Part shown: positions 58,531-64,000 of the stretch, piece after piece | How the letters are laid out: the number at the start of each line of letters is the position of its first letter | Position numbering within the stretch: the stretch's first letter is position 1 | Assembly: GCA_902728285.1 (NCBI GenBank) | Contig: CACVBU010001118.1 | Coordinates: 1-64,000 of the forward strand | DNA from: Clytia hemisphaerica | Lineage: Eukaryota; Cnidaria; Hydrozoa; Leptothecata; Clytiidae | Direction of reading: 5' to 3' | Length of the DNA: 64,000 nucleotides | Program-made: the position numbers and the translations under genes | Notes under the pieces: model-generated | Database searches by the model: none | What the model saw: the letters and a program-made list of their open reading frames with translations, nothing else | What the model was told of the DNA's origin: nothing

Positions 58531-58928
58531 ATGAATTTGGGAAAGTCCGCTTTTTGAAAGTCTTCAAGGTATTTTATTGAAGTTATTTGAGGCTTTCGTC
58601 AAGCTCAACTGCCTTAATGTAAGTAAGACTAAAAAAAGTGAGTTACTTTTAAGGCTTTGCTGAATGAGAGTATTATCAAGTTAAAAGCGAAGATGTACTC
58701 AATGTACCATCACGCTCACTACAAAGATAAAAAGAGACTGGTCCCAATTCAATCAAAGAAAGCAAAAGTGTGAAGAAATGTACCCAACAAAAGAAAATCG
58801 AACAGGTGGATTATCTTAACACGCTGATTTATTATATTGATGGCATTCATTTTTCTATAAGAGATCAATACATATGTAAAGACAACAATTTGATTATTTC
58901 ATTAGCTTTATTTATTTATTTTATGTAA
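58531..58928 (+). pseudogene. Frameshifted right-arm copy of the 120-aa gene
   Basis: Inverted counterpart of 54977-55374. One extra A near 58,540 breaks exon 1 a few codons after its ATG, and one missing T near 58,771 breaks exon 2 in the lysine-rich segment. The putative GTAAGT donor and TTTTAAG acceptor are retained. Both changes are single-base indels, so assembly error must be excluded before calling the copy dead. If real, only the left copy encodes this protein, while the other two genes remain intact in both arms. Confidence 0.55.
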
Positions 58929-58954
58929 CGGTATATTATGAGTAATAAAATAAT

Positions 58955-59542
58955 TTAACAATTTAAATATTTTAAAATTAATTGTTTCAAATTTCTGACC
59001 CATTGTTCATCAACTAAGAGTTCTTGTTTGGAATATTTGATTTCACCATTCATCTGTAGCGTCTTGTTGCAAATTTCGTTGGCTTCCTCTTCATCGACCA
59101 CTTTAAGGAGATTCGAAAATGCATCTTCTACAAATTGCTTAGTCTCCGTTGTGAGACAGTAGTGATGAAGTTGACTTGGGTAGTCCTCCAAACATCCTTC
59201 GCACATTTCTCGCCGCACTTGCAAGACTTTTTCTCGCATGATCTTAAAAAACACGTTTTGCATTTCATTTTTGAACTTCTTTCGTTTCCATTCCAAAAGA
59301 TAACCAGTGACATTAGCGATGAGAAGATTAGCTTTGTCAGGAGAGAAAATGATCGAGTTGGTATGTTGCCCACTAAGTTTTTGAGTTATGATAAAGAATT
59401 CCTCTTCTTGATCAAAGTAGTTTTCGACATTGAAATTTATGGTTCGGTCATTCTTCCACCTTGAAATTCTGCTCTTGAAACACCGTTTCTTCTTTGGAGC
59501 ATCTGAACAGGATAAACTTCTTTTTTGATTTGGTGTTGCCAT
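58955..59542 (-). CDS. Unknown 195-aa protein with PKKKR and CxxC/HxxC motifs, right-arm copy
   Basis: Inverted copy of 54363-54950 with the same 195 residues: PKKKR at 16-20, C114/C117 with H126, H127 and C129, and an acidic helical end. It points toward the palindrome centre and converges with the broken copy of the 120-aa gene across 26 bases. Identity of the two translations implies recent duplication or ongoing conversion. Family and function are unknown to me. Confidence 0.72.
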   Translation of the reverse strand: MATPNQKRSLSCSDAPKKKRCFKSRISRWKNDRTINFNVENYFDQEEEFFIITQKLSGQHTNSIIFSPDKANLLIANVTGYLLEWKRKKFKNEMQNVFFKIMREKVLQVRREMCEGCLEDYPSQLHHYCLTTETKQFVEDAFSNLLKVVDEEEANEICNKTLQMNGEIKYSKQELLVDEQWVRNLKQLILKYLNC

Positions 59543-59727
59543 TGTTTAACAGAGAGATAGCGTAAAAAATATAAATCCAAGGGAGTAAAGAAATCCTCTA
59601 GTAGTGAACCAAGTATTCCAGATCTTAGAGCAAACTCGAACGAAGCTCATTTTTCTCGTTAATGAAAAAGACAGAATATTTACCCATAGCTTAAGTTAGG
59701 TTTGTGGGAGCACATTTTCAGCATTAT

Positions 59728-59866
59728 TTCTCACACATTGAGTCGTTTTTCACGCATTGAGTCATTTTTCACACATTGAGTCGTTTTCACACATTGAGTC
59801 GTTTTTCACACATTGAGTCGTTTTTCACACCATGAGTTGTTTTTCACACCTTGAGTCACTCACTTT
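59728..59866. repeat. 19-bp TGACTCA minisatellite, right arm
   Basis: Inverted copy of the minisatellite at 54,040-54,175, with the same seven-unit order, including the TGACTCAATGCG variant. A one-base difference just inside it (AAAA versus AAA near 54,178) separates the arms. Confidence 0.8.
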
Positions 59867-59931
59867 GAGCATGCTGTGCCAGAACTATCATATTCTATCT
59901 ACTTATAGTTTGTTCTTATAAAAAAAACGTG

Positions 59932-60003
59932 TATGGCAATGGAGACTAAAATGCAGCTCATGTGTAAATTTGAACAAGATTGGAACTTTTTCCATGATGC
60001 TTC
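59932..60003. repeat. 181-bp tandem repeat (right remainder)
   Basis: TATGGCAATGGAGACTAAAA to CCATGATGCTTCG continues the 181-bp unit broken at 53,776. It confirms that the palindrome inserted into this repeat at TA. The array ends near 60,003. Confidence 0.85.
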
Positions 60004-60213
60004 GTTTCCCTGTTCTAAGAAATGAAGAAAGGGAGAATTATCCTTTTGGACTTATTTTTCATTGTGTTTTGTTCGACGCAGTAAAAAAATTTTAAATCCT
60101 TTGGCCATCCCTTTTCCTGGGGGGAAATTTGAAATCTGTTAAACATTTTTTGGATTTTTAGAAATTCCGAAATTCGCGAAAATCACGCGCAAAAATTTCA
60201 CTTTGCTGGGCCT
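60004..60213. other. Short intergenic segment
   Basis: AT-rich with CCTTTTCCTGGGGGGAAATT near 60,110. Nothing recognised. Confidence 0.4.
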
Positions 60214-60262
60214 TCACGCCCAACGGGCTTCTTGTTAAACAATTCATTACAGTAAAAAATAC
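60214..60262 (+). mobile_element. SINE body fragment
   Basis: GCTGGGCCTTCACGCCCAAC followed by GGGCTTCTTGTTAAACAATT matches the SINE at 33,410-33,618 (minus strand) downstream of its tRNA-like head. No A or B box lies upstream, so the copy is 5'-truncated. Confidence 0.6.
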
Positions 60263-60837
60263 TCCAGAAAAAGTATTACTAGGTCAGCGTGTTTCAAACA
60301 CACTGTTGGCGATCGCTTATTTCCGACAAAATCATCGGAGAAAGAACCTTCTGTAGTGTTCACTAAGAAAAGAATTTTTACTTTGTCCATTTTTCTCGTT
60401 TAGTCGTAGAAGGGCAAGGTTGATGGCTTATAACTTTACACCCTGTGATATGGATTTGTCTCTGATAAATTAGGGCAAGAATAGAGCAGGTAGACGAAAT
60501 TATAAAGTGGAGTAAAATGGTCGAGTGAACATTACCTCTTAAAAAGCTACTTACATCGTTTGTTTTGTTTAAAAGGCCATGTAATTTCAATTCGAGGCAG
60601 TACTTACTTTACTATCAAAATCGTTGTAGTAAAAAACAAAATATTTACGCATGCGTTTTAAAACAGCTGTGAAATTATTGTCTCGCTTTAAGTAAATCAA
60701 TTTAACAGCTCTAAGCATAATGTGGCATATAATGAACTGTCGAACGTGCTAACCACACTGGCTCAACTTCAGTATCTTTGAATCATTCGTAGGCCCAATT
60801 GTAAACTTAATAGCTTAAGAAAAATTATAGCATTTTG
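60263..60837. other. Intergenic DNA without supported features
   Basis: AT-rich, with only a 70-codon open frame on the minus strand that has no recognisable domain. Confidence 0.5.
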
Positions 60838-61512
60838 GGTTTTAGCCTCGTTTGGCGAAAAAACTCGTCCCCATGCCCCAAAAATTAAAATTTTGAAAAA
60901 ATGAAAAAAACCACCCCCAGGGATTTGCCCAAGGATCAAGTGTGAAAAATTTCAGTCCAATCGGACCATTTTTGAAGTCTCCAGCCTGCCCTAAAGTTTT
61001 AGCCTCGTTTTGGCGAAAAACCCGTCCCAGGCCCCAAAAATTAAATTTTGAAAATAATGATAAAAACATCCCCAGGGATTTGCCCAAGGATCAAGTGTGC
61101 AAAATTTCAGCCCAATCGAACCATTTTTAAAGTCTCCAGTCTGCCCCAAAGTTTTAGCCTCGTTTTGGCGAAAAACTCGTCCCAAGGCTCCAAAAATCAA
61201 AATTTTGAAAAAATGAAAAACACCCCCAGGGATTTGCAAAAGGATCAAGTGTGCAAAATTTCAGCCCAAACGGACCATTTTTGAAGTCTCCAGCCTGCCC
61301 CAAAGTTTTAGCCTCGTTTTGGCGAAAAACTCGGTCCCCAGGCCCCAAAAATCAAAATTTTGGAAAAATGAAAAAACTACCCCCAGGGATTTGCAAAGGA
61401 TCAAGTGTGCAAAAATTTCAGCCAAATCGGACCATTTTTGAAGTCTCCAGCCTGCCCCAACGTTTTAGCCTCGTTTTGGCGAAAAACTCGTCCCTAGGCC
61501 CCAAAAATTAAA
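60838..61512. repeat. ~156-bp tandem repeat, about 4.3 copies
   Basis: Units start GTTTTAGCCTCGTTTTGGCG at about 60838, 60996, 61151, 61305 and 61462 (spacing 153-158 bp). Each contains CCCCAGGGATTTGC, GGATCAAGTGTGCAAAATTT and TTTTTGAAGTCTCCAGCCTG. Open frames of 62-86 codons on both strands recur once per unit and are repeat by-products. Confidence 0.9.
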
Positions 61513-61874
61513 AGCCTGAGTACAAACGTGCGAGTGAAAAATGAGAGCGAACGAGAGCACAGTGAGAGGACCATGAAACCTGGGCAAATGCAAATGAAAA
61601 AATGAAGGCCAGAAAACTTAACTAGTGTGGCTCGAATCCTGAAATTCATATGTTAAAAAAAAATATTACCCGTTCGTTAATGTGTCTGGTTGTTAAAGAG
61701 CAAGTGGGATTTTTCTTCACACCATTGCAATTATTTGCATTTGCTGAAGTACGTTGGTTGTGTTTACTTGGGAATGACGAGTGGTAGTACAGTTTTAAGT
61801 ACTTAGTGAAGAGCTGATAGATAGAACTTTCTATAACGTACTAGATCCGGATCAGGTGCAGTTATCGGTACCCA
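61513..61874. other. Intergenic segment
   Basis: Contains GAGTGAAAAATGAGAGCGAACGAGAG-like purine-rich text at about 61,532. No gene or repeat border can be defined. Confidence 0.4.
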
Positions 61875-61920
61875 AGGTAGCATTCTTTACCAGTAAAAAA
61901 GCTGGTAAAGAATGCTACCT
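61875..61920. other. Perfect 19-bp hairpin at the head of the 36-bp minisatellite
   Basis: AGGTAGCATTCTTTACCAG (61875-61893) is exactly complementary to CTGGTAAAGAATGCTACCT (61902-61920), with an 8-base loop. The right arm is one minisatellite core, so the array begins with one unit in inverted orientation. Confidence 0.9.
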
Positions 61921-62765
61921 AAGAGTGGTTTTTTTCAATTTACTGACCAGATTTCACTAGTAAAGAATGTTACCTAAGAGTCATCTCCTTTCACTGGTAA
62001 AGAGTCTTACCTAGGCGATTCCCTGCACTGGTAAAGAATCGTACCTAAGTATTTTTATGGTCACTGGTAAAGAATGTTACCTAAGTATTTTTATGGTCAC
62101 TGGTAAAGAATCGTACCTAAGCATTTTTATGGTCACTGGTAAAGAATGTTACCTAAGTATTTTTATGGTCACTGGTAAAGAATCTTACCTAAGTATTTTG
62201 ACTGTCACTGGTAAAGAATATTACCTAAGTATTTTGACTGTCACTGGTAAAGAATCTTACCTAAGTATTTTGACGATCACTGGTAAAGAATCTTACCTAA
62301 GTATCTTGACGATCACTGGTAAAGAATCGTACCTAAGTGTCTTGACGATCACTGGTAAAGAATGTTACCTAAGTATTTTTATGGTCACTGGTAAAGAATG
62401 TTACCTAAGTATTTTTAGGATCACTTGTAAAGAATCGTACCTAAGTATTTTTATGGTCACTGGTAAAGAATGTTACCTAAGTATTTTTATGGTCACTGGT
62501 AAAGAATCGTACCTAAGTATTTTTATGGTCACTGGTAAAGAATGTTACCTAAGTATTTTTATGGTCACTGGTAAAGAATGTTACCTAAGTATTTTTATGG
62601 TCACTGGTAAAGAATCTTACCTAAGTATCTTAACGATCACTGGTAAAGAATCGTACCTAAGTGTCTTGACGATCACTGGTAAAGAATCTTACCTAAGTGT
62701 CTTGACTATCACTGGTAAAGAATGTTACCTAAGTTTTTTTTATGGTCACTGGTAAATAATATTGC
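61921..62765. repeat. 36-bp minisatellite (CACTGGTAAAGAAT...ACCTAAGT)
   Basis: After three or four loosely spaced cores at 61,945-62,050, about 19-20 units of exactly 36 bp follow: GGTCACTGGTAAAGAATGTT then ACCTAAGTATTTTTAT, with variants (TCGTACC, TTTTGACGATCAC). Because 36 is a multiple of three, an uninterrupted 232-codon frame (62057-62755) reads a 12-residue repeat, MVTGKECYLSIF. I treat it as a repeat artefact: no promoter, start context or non-repeat domain supports translation. Confidence 0.92.
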
Positions 62766-63152
62766 CAAGGTATCTTGAGGCCATTGAGAATCACAGTTAA
62801 AGAAATTCACTTATAGGTTCATTATTCATAAAGTAAGAATTCCCTCCCCCTTGTACTCATAGCACGATTGAAATGTCTACATTTGAATAATAAGGATGTA
62901 TGTTTTGCTGAACCCCCTTCCCAATCATTGCACACGTACTAAATAGGTGACCCCTAAGTGCTTGGAAGGTCATTGGTAAGAACAATATAATGTGACAAAA
63001 GTTTGCAAGTCCATTTTATAATCATAAAAAAGACACGTGGTTTTTGCTTTGGATAATAAATCTTTAACAAAAGAAATGTAATTATATACAAGGTTTAACA
63101 TCGTGCTTTTCTCCGTTCAATATAATGACCTGCAAATTTGAAATGAGATGAA
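62766..63152. other. Downstream region of the Merlin-like gene
   Basis: AT-rich sequence between the minisatellite and the stop codon of the minus-strand transposase gene. It probably includes that gene's 3' UTR. Decayed minisatellite-like cores appear at about 62,800 and 62,970 (GGTCATTGGTAAGAA). Confidence 0.4.
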
Positions 63153-64000
63153 TTATTGAGGGTAATCCATGTTGATATCAAGAATTAAGTTTCCCAGTGG
63201 ATCTGCCAGCCCAATCCAATCCCTGAAATTGAAATTGTAGAATTGTTTGTTAAAGAACTGAGCCTTCTTTGCTGTTTAGGTGTTTTTACAACAGGTTTTT
63301 TCCAATCCTGAAGGAAGTTTTCTTTGCAAAAATTTCAAATTCATCAAGAATTTCCGCACAAGTTTTGTCACCTTTTGAGTAATGCCTTTCAATTTCTAAT
63401 TTTCAGATAATTACCGAGAGATTAACAATCGTTTTTCCGATCGAATTATAAAAGCTTACCTCCATAAAAATTCATCAATGTAGCTCTGCAAATTCATTCT
63501 TAACACTCCTTTCATCTCTTTAAGTTTCAATTTGAACTTGTTCCAATAACTTTCAACATGCTTAAAAATAGAGATAAAAATGTTTTTAGCTTTATGAAAC
63601 GAACCTTAGGCTAGGTGAATTATTACTAGGTAAAGAAGCAGAGTATTTCGAAATTACCTTCATCTTCTTCAATGTCTTTAACTCTCACTGTGTGAGATTA
63701 AAAAATGGATAGAAAGCATGTTAACAACCCAATGAAAAGGTTTCAGAAGTGTGAGCTTACTTGTGTGTGGACGCCAGTTCTTGGATCGACGAAATTTACT
63801 GTGTGGTTTACAGTTCCGTGGTGCACGCAATTCGGAACAAATTGAGGAAGTCTAATGTAGCCCCTCCACTCATCACAATGAACTACACTGTTTGGTTGCA
63901 GGACACGATTTATGACTGCAGTAAGGGTTGCGCGGTCTCGTCTTGCAACAATTTCCATGTATCCCTTACTTGGCTGAAATCTCGTATCTACGAGGCCGAA
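63153..64000 (-). CDS. Merlin/IS1595 (ISXO2-like) transposase, last three exons, 5' end beyond window
   Basis: A DDE transposase of the IS1595/Merlin type, or a host gene derived from one. On the minus strand the first visible exon (64000-63761) reads FGLVDTRFQPSKGYMEIVAR, then VVHCDEWRGY with the second catalytic Asp in the typical HxDEW context, and NFVDPRTGVHTQ. A GTAAGC donor follows. After a 200-nt intron ending TTTTTAAG, exon 63560-63460 continues in phase with HVESYWNKFKLKLKEMKG, supplying the catalytic Glu (HxExxW), and SYIDEFLW. A second GTAAGC donor and a 237-nt intron ending TTTCAG lead to exon 63222-63153, which restores Arg and ends LGNLILDINMDYPQ-stop, matching the family's ILxDIxxxYP tail. 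No stop or frameshift interrupts the spliced frame in the window. The N-terminus, with the first Asp, lies beyond 64,000. Whether it is mobile or domesticated is unknown. Confidence 0.85.

Larger units (their letters stand above)
53777..59931. mobile_element. 6,155-bp palindromic mobile element carrying duplicated gene cassettes
   Basis: The ends are identical inverted 20-mers, CACGTTTTTTTTATAAGAAC at 53777-53796 and its complement at 59912-59931. TA lies on both sides (53775-53776, 59932-59933), and removing the element with one TA gives GGATTATGGCAATGG, the sequence of the neighbouring 181-bp repeat units. The two arms (about 53,995-56,932 and 56,974-59,911) are inverted copies differing at only a handful of sites, mostly single-base indels (for example near 54,178, 57,529, 58,540, 58,771). 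Each arm carries three genes, a 19-bp minisatellite near its outer end and a GATTACCTAATC array near the centre. No transposase, integrase, polymerase or capsid gene is recognised. TA duplication fits Tc1/mariner-like mobilisation; the compact TATA-promoter genes would also suit a virus-derived replicon. Both are inference. Confidence 0.9.

Noticed and set aside
53777..59931. Palindrome as a sequencing or assembly inversion artefact
   Set aside because: Matched 20-bp termini, a TA duplication with a recoverable empty site, arm-specific differences and a left-only 198-bp segment are not expected from a chimeric read. It still deserves read-level confirmation.
53777..59931. Assignment of the palindrome to Polinton/Maverick or a named virus family
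   Set aside because: No polymerase, integrase, protease or capsid gene is visible, and the 2-bp TA duplication does not match the 5-6 bp duplication expected for Polintons.
60842..61511. Six overlapping ORFs on both strands
   Set aside because: They repeat with the ~156-bp tandem unit and are composition by-products.
62057..62755. 232-codon ORF with a 12-residue repeat
   Set aside because: It is fully explained by the 36-bp minisatellite unit being a multiple of three, and nothing outside the repeat is coding.

Overview
The window looks like repeat-dominated intergenic DNA from an animal, most likely a cnidarian and probably an anthozoan. The evidence is the AT-rich background, several families of decayed non-LTR retrotransposons, a tRNA-derived SINE, a hammerhead-ribozyme-like retroelement relic, G-run miniature elements of a type common in coral and anemone genomes, and an intron-containing Merlin/IS1595-type transposase gene. 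There are no bacterial operons, rRNA genes or CRISPR arrays. The taxon is an inference from repeat style.

Layout. 1-21,103 is a satellite block built on a ~177-bp monomer. 1-14,800 has a higher-order organisation, with plain 177-bp monomers alternating with 379-bp monomers that carry a ~200-bp insert; the higher-order period is ~1,290 or ~1,465 bp. 14,800-20,965 is a diverged ~170-178-bp family with the same core. 21,104-30,400 is unique or degraded DNA with small inverted-repeat elements and a broken LINE ORF1-like gene. 30,405-35,556 is bracketed by inverted TGACGCACTTTGTAAT-type repeats and holds a dead RTE-like LINE and a SINE. 37,140-40,262 is one LINE inserted in another, followed by a hammerhead-like motif. 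42,700-45,165 is a CTGTTTC-type minisatellite. 48,150-53,380 holds several miniature elements, most with readable target-site duplications (TSDs).

The most notable object is 53,777-59,931, a 6,155-bp, almost perfectly palindromic element. It has a TA TSD and sits in a 181-bp tandem repeat whose uninterrupted copies reveal the empty site. Each ~2.9-kb arm carries the same three compact genes: a 195-aa protein with a PKKKR basic motif and a CxxC/HxxC motif, a 120-aa protein apparently split by a 35-nt intron, and a 146-aa acidic C2H2 zinc-finger protein. Each arm also has TATA-like promoters, a TGACTCA-type 19-bp minisatellite near its outer end, and about 18 copies of a GATTACCTAATC motif at ~20-bp spacing near the centre. 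The centre is a GC-rich multi-hairpin. No transposase, polymerase or integrase is recognisable in it. I read it as a mobile, possibly virus- or replicon-derived element that I do not recognise.

After it come a ~156-bp tandem repeat (60,838-61,512), a 36-bp minisatellite (61,875-62,765), and a minus-strand Merlin-type transposase gene whose last three exons (63,153-64,000) splice into a coherent C-terminus. Apart from that gene and the palindrome cassette, I see no protein-coding gene I can support as intact.
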